From assembly GCA_002257025.1 (NCBI GenBank), contig NCHA01000012.1, positions 1 through 64,000 of the forward strand: a DNA stretch of 64,000 bases, given 5' to 3'. The translations under genes were made by a program, and so were the position numbers. Below, piece by piece: positions 26,176 through 34,883 of the stretch (the stretch's first letter is position 1; each line of letters starts with the position of its first letter). Under the pieces are notes generated by a model. The model saw nothing but the letters and a program-made list of their open reading frames with translations. It was not told the origin of the DNA and made no database searches. The DNA comes from Sphingobacteriales bacterium 16-39-50 (lineage in GTDB: Bacteria > Bacteroidota > Bacteroidia > Sphingobacteriales > Sphingobacteriaceae).

Positions 26176-28281
26176 TTAAGATATTTTATCCCAACTGATT
26201 CCAGGCGATTTCTGTTCAAAATATTGCTTTAAGAGCAGGTTTGATTCAGACTTTAATTCCGGATCATCCTCAAGTACCTGTATAACAGTTTGCCTGGCAT
26301 CAGCTAAAAGTTTCTGATCTATTGAAATATCAGCCAGCTTCAGATCCAGTACTCCGCTCTGCTGTGTTCCTTCAATATTTCCGGGTCCTCTGAGCTGAAG
26401 ATCAATTTCTGCGATCTCAAATCCATCATTGGTTCGAACCATTGTATCCAAACGGGTTCTAGCGTCGCTGCTTAACTTGTTTCCCGACATTAATATACAA
26501 AAAGATTGCTCCGCCCCTCTTCCAACCCTTCCGCGCAACTGATGCAATTGAGATAAACCAAAGCGTTCAGCGTTTTCAATAATCATCACACTTGCATTCG
26601 GAACATTAACTCCAACCTCTATCACAGTTGTAGCTACCATGATTTGTGTTTCTCCCTTAACAAAACGCTGCATTTCGGAAGCCTTTTCTTTAGCCGCCAG
26701 TTTACCATGAACTATACTATGCTGATATTCGGGCATTGGAAACTCATCAATAATTGATTGTATTCCTGCCTCAAGATACAATAGATCAAGCTTCTCGCTC
26801 TCTTTGATTAAAGGATAAACAATATAAATCTGCCTGCCTTTGGCAATTTCCTCCCGCATAAAACCAAACATCCTTAAACGCTGGCTATGATATAAATGGA
26901 CTGTTTTAATAGGCTTTCTCCCTGCAGGAAGCTCATTGATTACTGAAATATCCAGATCACCGTAGAGGGTCATTGCCAAAGTCCGGGGTATAGGTGTAGC
27001 CGTCATAACCAGAACATGCGGAGGGATGATATTTTTGCGCCATAATTTAGCACGCTGTTCAACTCCAAAACGATGCTGCTCATCAATCACAACAAGTCCA
27101 AGGTTTTTAAACTTAACAGCGTCTTCTATCAGAGCATGTGTACCAACAAGAATATCGAGCTCTCCACTCTCCAGGCGCTGATGAAGACTTGTTCTCGCCT
27201 TTTTCAAAGTAGAACCAGTCAATATTTCTATACTGACAAAGCCATCGCCTAACAGACTCTTAATAGACAAATAATGTTGTTGAGCCAAAATCTCAGTAGG
27301 GGCCATTATGCAAGCCTGATAACCATTATCTATCGCAAGAAGCATAATCATCAGGGCTACGACTGTCTTCCCACTACCAACATCACCCTGGAGCAAGCGG
27401 TTCATTTGTACTCCACGCTGGGTATCTTGCCTGATCTCTTTAATTACGCGCTTTTGGGCAGCTGTGAGTTCAAAAGGCAATTTCTCTGAATAAAAAGTAT
27501 TAAAATTATTCCCAACAGTATTAAAAAGAGCTCCTTTAAATTTCTGAGTCCGAACCAATTTCGTCCGTAAAAGTTTCAACTGAATAAAGAACAACTCGTC
27601 AAATTTCAGGCGGGTCTCTGCGGCCTTAAGAATTTCGGTATTTTCAGGAAAATGAATATTATAAAGTGCTTTCTGCAGGCCAATGAGTTTATGTCTATTT
27701 AATATATAATCAGGCAGAGTTTCTTTAATTTGCCTGATTACCTGATCAATAAGAGCTGCCTGTGCTCTTTGAAGTCCTTTACTGTCAAGGTTGAACTGTT
27801 TTAACTTCTCAGTAGAACTGTAAACCGGCTGCAAAGTAAGATTACCTCTGTTCTCTGCATTAGCTTGATAAGGCTCGAGTTCAGGATGAGAGATCGAGAA
27901 ATGTCCATTAAAAATTACAGGCTTCCCAAAAACAATAAAAACTGAACCCGGCTGGATGATCTTGTCAATCCAGCGAATACTCTGAAACCAAACAAGTTCA
28001 ATACTGCCTGTATCATCCTTGAATTTTGCTACAAGCCTTTTGGTGTGCTTATCACCCAATATCTCCTTTGAAATGATCCGTCCAAGTATTTGAACCGAAG
28101 GCAGATCGGGATCTAGTTCCCGAATCTTATAAAAACGGGTTCTGTCAATATAACGGAAAGGATAATGGTGGAGAAGATCATCATAAGTAAATATACGCAG
28201 GTCCTTCTTAAGTATCTCAGCACGCTGAGATCCTATACCTTTTAAGTACTCAACAGGAGTTTTTAAGATTTGTTCTGCCAA
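26176..28281 (-). CDS. recG: ATP-dependent DNA helicase RecG
   Basis: This 701-residue helicase remodels stalled forks and Holliday junctions. It has the N-terminal wedge/OB region (VEYLKGIGSQRAEILKKDLR), then RecG helicase motifs: LLQGDVGSGKTVVALMIM, DEQHRFGVEQR (DEQH box), VMTATPIPRTLAMT, and QLRGRVGRGAEQSFC. The start is TTG with no nearby ATG in frame. It lies 5 bp after the EamA gene, so it is part of the leftward operon RidA-EamA-recG-MFS. Confidence 0.97.
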   Translation of the reverse strand: MAEQILKTPVEYLKGIGSQRAEILKKDLRIFTYDDLLHHYPFRYIDRTRFYKIRELDPDLPSVQILGRIISKEILGDKHTKRLVAKFKDDTGSIELVWFQSIRWIDKIIQPGSVFIVFGKPVIFNGHFSISHPELEPYQANAENRGNLTLQPVYSSTEKLKQFNLDSKGLQRAQAALIDQVIRQIKETLPDYILNRHKLIGLQKALYNIHFPENTEILKAAETRLKFDELFFIQLKLLRTKLVRTQKFKGALFNTVGNNFNTFYSEKLPFELTAAQKRVIKEIRQDTQRGVQMNRLLQGDVGSGKTVVALMIMLLAIDNGYQACIMAPTEILAQQHYLSIKSLLGDGFVSIEILTGSTLKKARTSLHQRLESGELDILVGTHALIEDAVKFKNLGLVVIDEQHRFGVEQRAKLWRKNIIPPHVLVMTATPIPRTLAMTLYGDLDISVINELPAGRKPIKTVHLYHSQRLRMFGFMREEIAKGRQIYIVYPLIKESEKLDLLYLEAGIQSIIDEFPMPEYQHSIVHGKLAAKEKASEMQRFVKGETQIMVATTVIEVGVNVPNASVMIIENAERFGLSQLHQLRGRVGRGAEQSFCILMSGNKLSSDARTRLDTMVRTNDGFEIAEIDLQLRGPGNIEGTQQSGVLDLKLADISIDQKLLADARQTVIQVLEDDPELKSESNLLLKQYFEQKSPGISWDKIS

Positions 28282-28286
28282 TCCTT

Positions 28287-29216
28287 TTAGTGAGTAATTT
28301 CCGGAAACTCAGGGGCCGGAATTTTAAAAAATATTTCTTTGATCGTAGTCCAGTTAAAAACAATGACAGCGGCTAATAGCAGGGAGTATGCGTATAACTG
28401 ATGCACACTAATTCCCTCGTGAAAGTAGAAAAATGCAACCGCAAAAGCAACAATGGGATTGAGATAAATAATAATCCCCAATGTGGACGAAGGCATGCCG
28501 ATCAGGGCATAAAGGCTTAAAAATAAAGGTATTATTGTAAAGAAAATTGCAATTATGACAATATCAATCCAGAAATAGGTATCAAGAGGAAAACTCCGGA
28601 AGCTGTATATAAAAAAAGGAAACATTAAAACTGCGGCAATAAATAGTTGTAAACCCAGCATATTAAACTTATCTATCCTGCTCATTACCTTCTGAACAAT
28701 CAGAAAAAAACTGTAGAGTGCTGCAACAAATACTGACCACAATACATCTCTCAGGGATCCTTGCGCCAAAATTAAAATACTGACAGAAGCAATTCCCAGC
28801 GCAATGAGCTTCAGTATGCTTAGTCTTTCTTTTAGAATCAAAAAACCGGCGAAAGCGGTAATCAAAGGGCATACCATATAGGCAAAGGCCGCTGATTTCA
28901 AATTAACATTATTTACAGCATAGATATAGGTGAACCAGTTCCCGCTTATCAATACCCCCGAAAGCAGGCAAAGAATGATAATTCTCTTGCGTCCATTTTT
29001 ATCCAGAGAATAAAAAAAATCCAGATCAGATTTTACCTGTTTAACACGAAATAGTGCAATAAAAGACCAGGTGAATATCAGTGATGTAAATATCCTGTAA
29101 TATAATATCTCATCGGAAGGGTAATGCTGGATTTTACGAAGTGGAATAGAGAAGAAGCCCCAGGTTACCACAGATATAATTGCAGCTAAAAAATATTTCA
29201 GTTGACCCGCTTTCAA
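28287..29216 (-). CDS. EamA/RarD-like permease
   Basis: This 309-residue protein has ten predicted helices in two EamA repeats. The opening KYFLAAIISVVTWGFFSIPL and the RFxS-type segment YYRIFTSLIFTWSF resemble the RarD subgroup, and repeat 2 has PSSTLGIIIYLNPIVAFAVA. Drug/metabolite exporter superfamily; substrate unknown. The start is TTG, 2 bp after the RidA stop, so it is translationally coupled. Confidence 0.87.
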   Translation of the reverse strand: MKAGQLKYFLAAIISVVTWGFFSIPLRKIQHYPSDEILYYRIFTSLIFTWSFIALFRVKQVKSDLDFFYSLDKNGRKRIIILCLLSGVLISGNWFTYIYAVNNVNLKSAAFAYMVCPLITAFAGFLILKERLSILKLIALGIASVSILILAQGSLRDVLWSVFVAALYSFFLIVQKVMSRIDKFNMLGLQLFIAAVLMFPFFIYSFRSFPLDTYFWIDIVIIAIFFTIIPLFLSLYALIGMPSSTLGIIIYLNPIVAFAVAFFYFHEGISVHQLYAYSLLLAAVIVFNWTTIKEIFFKIPAPEFPEITH

Positions 29217-29218
29217 TA

Positions 29219-29602
29219 TCAGGACTTAACAGCGACAAGGGAGATCTCTACATTCACATTTTTGGGTAATCCAAGAACAGCAACGGTTTCTCTTGCCGGA
29301 AAATCTGACCGAAAGTATGAGCCATAAATCTCATTAACCACTGCAAAATGATTCATATCACTTAAAAAAATGGTGCTCTTTACCACATTTTCAAATGAAA
29401 AGCCGGCAGCCTGGAGCAGCGCTTCCAAATTTTTCATTACCTGTCTGGCTTCATCCTCAATACCGCCCTGGATTAAATGATTTGTTGCGGGGTCTATTGG
29501 GATCTGGCCGGATATGAACAACATATTTCCTGCCTGCACTGCCTGACTATAAGGTCCGATGGGTGCAGGTGCTTCTTCAGTATAAATTATTGATTTCATC
29601 AT
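29219..29602 (-). CDS. RidA-family imine/enamine deaminase
   Basis: This 127-residue protein matches RidA along its length: APAPIGPYSQAVQAGNMLFI, SGQIPIDPATNHLI, and YFRSDFPARETVAVLGLPKN with the catalytic Arg in the last block. RidA hydrolyses reactive enamines such as 2-aminoacrylate. Two adjacent ATG codons are possible starts. It heads the leftward operon with EamA and recG. Confidence 0.94.
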   Translation of the reverse strand: MMKSIIYTEEAPAPIGPYSQAVQAGNMLFISGQIPIDPATNHLIQGGIEDEARQVMKNLEALLQAAGFSFENVVKSTIFLSDMNHFAVVNEIYGSYFRSDFPARETVAVLGLPKNVNVEISLVAVKS

Positions 29603-29658
29603 TTTTATTTAATTCGGACAGAATAAGTTTGGCCCAAAGAAAAGCCGTCTGTTTATTC

Positions 29659-29796
29659 TTAGAATACATACCATTCAAGAACCTTATAAATAATACCACC
29701 AAGAAATAACAAAATAGCTATGGTATTAATTATATGCATTACCTTCAGGTTGAAACTTGAAGGTCTGTTAGGATCGTGTTTTCTAAAAAAATACAT
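29659..29796 (-). CDS. 45-residue single-helix membrane protein (DUF6728-like)
   Basis: A short open frame not longer than typical ORF cut-offs reads MYFFRKHDPNRPSSFNLKVM, then a hydrophobic helix (residues about 21-39) and a KVLEWYVF tail. The soluble KxDPNRPSSFN head plus one helix matches a small Bacteroidota family that I recall as DUF6728; that name should be confirmed. It sits between the terminator of ompA and the RidA gene, read leftward. Probable inner-membrane protein, function unknown. Confidence 0.6.
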   Translation of the reverse strand: MYFFRKHDPNRPSSFNLKVMHIINTIAILLFLGGIIYKVLEWYVF

Positions 29797-29814
29797 AGCA
29801 CAAAAATATTAAAT

Positions 29815-29862
29815 AAAAAAAAGAATCCCGTCCCGAATATTTCGGGACGGGATTCTTTTTTT
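29815..29862 (-). terminator. Strong bidirectional terminator after ompA
   Basis: AGAATCCCGTCCCGAA and TTCGGGACGGGATTCT flank a TAT loop (29838-29840), extended by A and T tracts on both sides to about 22 bp. Functions for leftward ompA and potentially both ways. Confidence 0.9.
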
Positions 29863-29887
29863 ACAATCTGCTTATATACAGTATTGT

Positions 29888-31270
29888 TTATTGTTGTTTG
29901 ATCTCAACACGACGATTTTGGGAACGTCCTGCTTCAGTTGCATTAGATGCAACCGGACGGCTTTCGCCATAAGCAGTTGTTGCGATTCTGTTAGAAGCGA
30001 TACCAGCGTTAACCAGGTAAGTTTTAACTGAATTAGCTCTGTCTCTTGATAAAGTCATGTTGTATTCTTCAGTACCTTCAGCAGAAGCGTGACCGTCTAA
30101 TTGAACAACAGCTGAAGTATTAGCTTTCAATGAAGAAGCTAAGCCATCAAGAACTGAATAAGCTGAAGTTCTTAAAACTGAAGAGTTAAACTCAAACTGA
30201 ATTGGAACAACCGGACCAGCATTAAACTCAGGGCATCCGTTCAATCTTGCGATACCTTTAACAGTAGGGCAAGCATCTTTTGAATCAGGAATACCATCAG
30301 CATCAACATCTAAAGGACATCCGGAACCGTCAACTTTAATTCCAGCTTCAGTGTTAGGACATTTGTCTAATTTATCAGCAACACCGTCACCGTCAGAATC
30401 TTTTAACAGATCAGCAGCTTCAAGAGCACTTACACGACCTTTTAATGCCTCAACTTCCTGACGCAATGTAGGATCTTTTAATTCATCATACATCAAGGCA
30501 AGTGGATTAACCCAGTCTAAATTCGGCTTAGCAGAAGAACCCAAAGAGAATTCGATACCAGCAGAGGTATAAGACCATTTATCTTTTGTGAAACCTTTTC
30601 CTTTTGTACCATCAAGATCGTCAGCATCAAGGAAGTTCATGGTGTAACCAAGATCGAAGTTAACACGCTCAGAAACTTTGAATTTGATACCAGCACCAAC
30701 CGGAACATACATGTTACGGATGTTGTTACGATCTCTGTCTGGACCATAAGTTCCTTTTGCAGGAGTTGAGTTAGGGTTAATTTCTTTCCAGTGATAAGCA
30801 GCATAACCAAAACCAGCTTTTAGGTTGAAGTTAACAGCGTTTTCTCTTTTAAGGAAATCAATTGAACCTACGTTAGCAATACCTGTAAGGTCTAATGCAG
30901 TGCTGATTTGTGTAACTCCATCAGTACGTGGGCCTAATCCCAAATTAACTGTGGCGCCATCATTGTCATAGCTAAGCTCTCCACCGTGGTAAGCAAGCTG
31001 AATTCCGAAGATATGATCTACTTGCTTTCTCAAAGTAAGACCGTATCCTAAAGATGGGCTCCAGTTAGTAAAGTCATTAGATCCGCCAATAGCAACAACA
31101 GGTGCTAATACTCCGGCATTGACACCAAAACTCCAGGTTCTATACTGGCCTCTCCCACCAAATACCTTGGCAGAGGAGCTAGTAGCATCTTGCGCAAAAG
31201 AAACCTCACTGAGGCCTAAGGCTGCTACTAATGAAAACACAAGTGCTTTCTTTAATGTAGAATAATTCAT
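29888..31270 (-). CDS. OmpA-family outer-membrane protein with TSP3 repeats
   Basis: This 460-residue protein has a Sec signal cleaved near SFA-QDA (residue 26), an N-terminal eight-strand-type barrel (residues about 35-265), a linker with calcium-binding thrombospondin type 3 repeats (DSDGDGVADKLDKCPNTEAG, DVDADGIPDSKDACP), and a C-terminal OmpA domain (residues about 345-460) with LSRDRANSVKTYL and NRRVEI, which binds peptidoglycan. It links the outer membrane to the wall. The ATG at 31270 gives the proper signal peptide; the longer TTG start at 31294 is not needed. It has its own strong promoter and terminator, consistent with abundant expression. Confidence 0.95.
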   Translation of the reverse strand: MNYSTLKKALVFSLVAALGLSEVSFAQDATSSSAKVFGGRGQYRTWSFGVNAGVLAPVVAIGGSNDFTNWSPSLGYGLTLRKQVDHIFGIQLAYHGGELSYDNDGATVNLGLGPRTDGVTQISTALDLTGIANVGSIDFLKRENAVNFNLKAGFGYAAYHWKEINPNSTPAKGTYGPDRDRNNIRNMYVPVGAGIKFKVSERVNFDLGYTMNFLDADDLDGTKGKGFTKDKWSYTSAGIEFSLGSSAKPNLDWVNPLALMYDELKDPTLRQEVEALKGRVSALEAADLLKDSDGDGVADKLDKCPNTEAGIKVDGSGCPLDVDADGIPDSKDACPTVKGIARLNGCPEFNAGPVVPIQFEFNSSVLRTSAYSVLDGLASSLKANTSAVVQLDGHASAEGTEEYNMTLSRDRANSVKTYLVNAGIASNRIATTAYGESRPVASNATEAGRSQNRRVEIKQQ

Positions 31271-31315
31271 AATCGTTTTTTTAAAGGTTAACAAATTTCA
31301 TTAGTGTAATTTACA

Positions 31316-31346
31316 CAAAAATAGTCATAAGTTTGACTTGTGCAAA
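31316..31346 (-). promoter_or_regulatory. Promoter of ompA
   Basis: On the minus strand TTTG (31346-31343), 19 bp, TATTTTTG (31323-31316). This fits the Bacteroidota consensus and leaves a leader of about 40 bases to the ATG at 31270. Confidence 0.78.
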
Positions 31347-31431
31347 TAATCAAATACTGTTCCAATCATTTTCTTTGACAAAAATTACATCCTAAATCGT
31401 TTTATTGCACACAAAATTATATACTCTTAGC

Positions 31432-32721
31432 ATGAAATACCCTCACGTTGACAGGCAACTCTTCGAAAAAAATCGTCAAAATTTTACAAAAAGACTCTCT
31501 GCGAACTCTATAGCCATATTTCAATCTAATGATGAATTTCCAAGAAGCGGCGATCAAACCCATTTATTCAAACAAAATGCAGATCTCTTTTACCTGAGTG
31601 GAATAGACCAGGAAGAAACAATTTTATTTTTATTCCCCGACTGTCCTAATCCGCTATACAGAGAAGTCCTGTTTTTAAGACAGACAAATGAACACATTGC
31701 TGTCTGGGAAGGTCATAAATTGACGATTCAGGAAGCAAAAAATGTTTCAGGTATCAACAATGTGTACTGGATTGAGGAATTTTGGAATATACTGCCATCT
31801 GTAATCAGTTATGCTGAAAGTATATATCTCAATACAAATGAGAATGATCGCTATGCCCATAAGGTTCCATATCGGGATATCCGGTTTATCGAAAAAATAA
31901 AAGACCTTTATCCATTACATAATTATAAACGGGCTGCCTTGATTATGCGTGAACTACGCCCTGTAAAGTCCGAAATTGAGATTGAACTGACGAAAAAGGC
32001 CTGTGAAATTACACGGGATGCCTTTGTCAGAATCCTGAAATTTATAAAACCAGGAGTAGCTGAATATGAGATTGAAGCTGAAATTATCCATGAATTTATT
32101 CGGCAAAGAGCTACTGGTCATGCATATAATCCAATTATAGCTTCTGGTAAAAATGCCAATATCCTTCACTACAATGATAACAACCAGATCTGCAAAGATG
32201 GTGATGTGATTCTGTTTGACTTTGGGGCAGAATATGCTAATTATAATGCCGATATGAGCCGTTCAGTGCCTGTCAATGGACGTTTCACAAAACGCCAGAA
32301 GGATGTATATAATGCCGTTTTACGGATCATGAAAGAGGCCAGAAAAATGCTTCTTCCGGGAACGATCTGGAATGACTATCATGCAGAGGTTGGTAAAATA
32401 GTTGAATTTGAACTAATTGGGCTTGGTTTACTCGATAAACAGGATATTGCTAAACAGGATCCTAAAGCCCCGCTTTATAAAAAGTATTTTATGCATGGCA
32501 CTTCCCACCACCTTGGTTTGGATGTACATGATTTTGCAAGCAGGTATAAACCTTTTGAAGCCGGGAATCTTCTGACATGTGAGCCAGGAATTTATATTCC
32601 AAAGGAAGGTCTCGGAATACGGATTGAAAATAATATTCTGATAACGAAAAATGGAAATATCGACCTTATGGATGATATCCCTGTTGAGGCTGAAGAAATA
32701 GAAGCAATTATGAATTCTTAG
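31432..32721 (+). CDS. Xaa-Pro aminopeptidase (aminopeptidase P family, M24B)
   Basis: This 429-residue metallopeptidase removes N-terminal residues before proline. It has the AMP_N domain (QLFEKNRQNFTKRLSANSIA) and the M24 pita-bread fold with metal ligands in DGDVILFDFGAEYANYNADM (two Asp), FMHGTSHHLGLDVHD (His), CEPGIYIP and GIRIENN (Glu). The ATG at 31432 is chosen over an in-frame TTG at 31405 because the AMP_N homology begins there. Its 3' end overlaps convergent meaB by 14 bp. Confidence 0.93.
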   Translation: MKYPHVDRQLFEKNRQNFTKRLSANSIAIFQSNDEFPRSGDQTHLFKQNADLFYLSGIDQEETILFLFPDCPNPLYREVLFLRQTNEHIAVWEGHKLTIQEAKNVSGINNVYWIEEFWNILPSVISYAESIYLNTNENDRYAHKVPYRDIRFIEKIKDLYPLHNYKRAALIMRELRPVKSEIEIELTKKACEITRDAFVRILKFIKPGVAEYEIEAEIIHEFIRQRATGHAYNPIIASGKNANILHYNDNNQICKDGDVILFDFGAEYANYNADMSRSVPVNGRFTKRQKDVYNAVLRIMKEARKMLLPGTIWNDYHAEVGKIVEFELIGLGLLDKQDIAKQDPKAPLYKKYFMHGTSHHLGLDVHDFASRYKPFEAGNLLTCEPGIYIPKEGLGIRIENNILITKNGNIDLMDDIPVEAEEIEAIMNS

Positions 32722-33610
32722 GTTCTATCAGAAGGGTATCTATAAACCTATAGAGATTGAAGTCAGGATTGGCTGAAGCTTTTACAATATCCTGTTGGAG
32801 CTGCTTTTTATCGAAATTCTTCATTTTCTGATGCTGAAGCAACTTCCAGGCCTTTTCCGCTAGTAAAAATATACGTTTTTTATTTTCTTTTATCGACTGA
32901 TTCTCAATAGCTTCTATCAGTTCTGAAATTCCAATAGATTTATCAGCAACAGTATTGATAACCGGAATAGGCTGGACTCTTTGATGGACAAGCTTCTTGA
33001 GATTATTGGCAAAAGTATCAGCTCCTTCCCTGTCAGATTTGTTCACAACGAAAATATCGGCAATCTCCATTAATCCGGATTTCATATTCTGAATCTCATC
33101 ACCCGACTCAGGAACCAGTACCACCACACTGATATCTGCAAGTCCGGCAATTTCCACTTCCGACTGACCAACTCCTACTGTTTCAACCAGAATATAATCA
33201 AAACCGGCAGCCTTAAGAACATCACACATTTCAATTGTTTTGCCCGATAAGCCCCCTAATGAGCCCCTGGTTGCCAGCGAACGTATATAAACATTCGGCT
33301 TATTGAATTGTTCTGCCATTCTGACACGATCTCCCAGAAGAGATCCCATATTAAATGGAGATGTAGGGTCAATGGCAAGAACTGCAATTTGCTTAGCCTG
33401 AGCACTCAGCTGATTAATCATCGCATTAACCAGGGTGCTTTTCCCTGCACCGGGCGGGCCGGTAATTCCAATTACCGGAGTATTATTTGATTTGAGCCCC
33501 CTTAATAAGTCCTCTGAACCAGGCAAATCATTTTCTACAATGGTTAACTCCCTGGCTAATTTTCTAAAGTCTTTGAGCAGTTTGGAATTATTAAGCTTGT
33601 TTGGCAGCAT
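32708..33610 (-). CDS. meaB: MeaB/ArgK-type GTPase (methylmalonyl-CoA mutase chaperone)
   Basis: This 300-residue G3E GTPase has Walker A GPPGAGKSTL (residues about 52-61), GLSGKTIEM, DYILVETVGVGQSEVEI and NKSD for guanine. It loads and protects adenosylcobalamin in methylmalonyl-CoA mutase; no mutase gene lies in the window. The ATG at 33610 is preferred to the TTG at 33616. It overlaps convergently with the aminopeptidase P gene. Confidence 0.92.
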   Translation of the reverse strand: MLPNKLNNSKLLKDFRKLARELTIVENDLPGSEDLLRGLKSNNTPVIGITGPPGAGKSTLVNAMINQLSAQAKQIAVLAIDPTSPFNMGSLLGDRVRMAEQFNKPNVYIRSLATRGSLGGLSGKTIEMCDVLKAAGFDYILVETVGVGQSEVEIAGLADISVVVLVPESGDEIQNMKSGLMEIADIFVVNKSDREGADTFANNLKKLVHQRVQPIPVINTVADKSIGISELIEAIENQSIKENKKRIFLLAEKAWKLLQHQKMKNFDKKQLQQDIVKASANPDFNLYRFIDTLLIEPKNS

Positions 33611-33687
33611 ATACAAAGTAAACTGTTTTTAATTTCATTTTACAATTAGTTGAGACAGCTGGCAGACAGGGATGAGATTAGTTCCAT

Positions 33688-33801
33688 ATAAACACGTAGC
33701 AAACAGAGACTAAACGCGGACTAAACGCGGAGAAAACACTAATATATCCGTGTTTTCTCCGCGTTTACTACAGCTTTAATTTATGTTTAATTAGTGTTTA
33801 T
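33688..33801. repeat. 114-bp imperfect palindrome
   Basis: The core is perfect: TAAACGCGGAGAAAACAC (33722-33739), 10-base loop, GTGTTTTCTCCGCGTTTA (33750-33767). ATAAACAC (33688-33695) and GTGTTTAT (33794-33801) form matching outer ends at equal distance, with about 17 of 28 intermediate pairs matching. A second TAAACGCGGA is repeated in tandem at 33711. It is non-coding and looks like a MITE or REP-type element. Confidence 0.7.
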
Positions 33802-34004
33802 TCTAAAGCAGATAATAAGCTTTACCGAAGCAGTCAGGAAGGTGATGAATTGTAATCCTTTTTTATGGATGATTTCAGATCACAACACTGAAAAAAAACA
33901 GGAATTTCGAATGTGCCGATAGCAGGATAAATTTTAGGGGCTATTTCCCGGCACATTAATCAAAAGAGGCTAATTTATTTACCTTTGCCCAATATGCTAC
34001 CAAC
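33802..34004. other. Spacer upstream of the glycan block
   Basis: It contains a hairpin (TGTGCCGATAGC 33912-33923 with GCTAT 33940-33944 and CGGCACA 33949-33955) and a TACCTTTG -7-like box at 33980-33987 without a clear -33 element. Otherwise I see nothing in it. Confidence 0.45.
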
Positions 34005-34883
34005 ATGAAAGTCACAGGTTTTTCATTTATACGTAATGCTGTTAATAATGACTACCCTGTGGTGCAGGCAATTCTCTCTATTTTGCCTGTTTGCGATGAA
34101 TTTGTAATTGCAGTTGGCGATTGTACTGACAATACCCTGGAACTTATTGAAGGCATCGCTTCTCCAAAAATAAAAATCATACATACGGTATGGGATGAAA
34201 GTATCCGCGAAGGCGGGAGAACATTCGCACAGGAAACTGATAAAGCCTATGCTGCGATTTCAAAAGATACCGATTGGGCATTTTATATCCAGGGGGATGA
34301 ATGCGTGCATGAAAACTATCTTCCGGTGATAAAAAAGGCTATGGAGGAAAACCTGAACAATAAAAATGTCGAGGGCCTTTTGTTTAAATACCTGCATTTT
34401 TATGGCTCTTATGATTTCATAGCTTCCTCCAGGCGATGGTATAGAAATGAGGTCAGAATTTTAAAATTTGATCCTGGAGTTCATTCCTACCGGGATGCTC
34501 AGGGTTTTAGAAAAAATGGCAGGAAAATAAAAGTGAAACCAATAGAGGCCTATATTTATCACTACGGCTGGGTTCAGCCGCCTGCAGGTCTTGGAAATAA
34601 AGTTCGTAATTTTAATAAATTTTACCATGAAGATTCCTGGATCCAGGAGCATCTTCCTGAAAATATTGAATTTGATTATGGCAATGCCGACCGTCTGATC
34701 AGATTCGAAGGTACACACCCCCAGGTTATGCAGAAACGGATTGAAGTCAGTAACTGGAAGTTTCAGGTTGATCCAACGCTAATGAAAAAGAAAATGAGCC
34801 TGAGGCGTCGTATTTTACAAAAAATAGAAGACCTGTGGCAATGGCGAATCGGAGAATATAAAAACTACAAAACTGTTCAATGA
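34005..34883 (+). CDS. Glycosyltransferase, GT2-like
   Basis: This 292-residue cytoplasmic protein starts KVTGFSFIRNAVNNDYPVVQ and has the acidic motifs GDCTDNTLELI and FYIQGDECVHENY, a GT-A fold of the family often annotated as glycosyltransferase family 2 in LPS regions. The C-terminus is basic and amphipathic, suggesting membrane association. Its stop overlaps the next GT gene start (ATGA), so the two are coupled in a surface-glycan operon. Confidence 0.78.
   Translation: MKVTGFSFIRNAVNNDYPVVQAILSILPVCDEFVIAVGDCTDNTLELIEGIASPKIKIIHTVWDESIREGGRTFAQETDKAYAAISKDTDWAFYIQGDECVHENYLPVIKKAMEENLNNKNVEGLLFKYLHFYGSYDFIASSRRWYRNEVRILKFDPGVHSYRDAQGFRKNGRKIKVKPIEAYIYHYGWVQPPAGLGNKVRNFNKFYHEDSWIQEHLPENIEFDYGNADRLIRFEGTHPQVMQKRIEVSNWKFQVDPTLMKKKMSLRRRILQKIEDLWQWRIGEYKNYKTVQ

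Noticed and set aside
31271-31294. Longer TTG start for ompA
   Set aside because: The ATG at 31270 gives a normal signal peptide; the extension adds residues before it.
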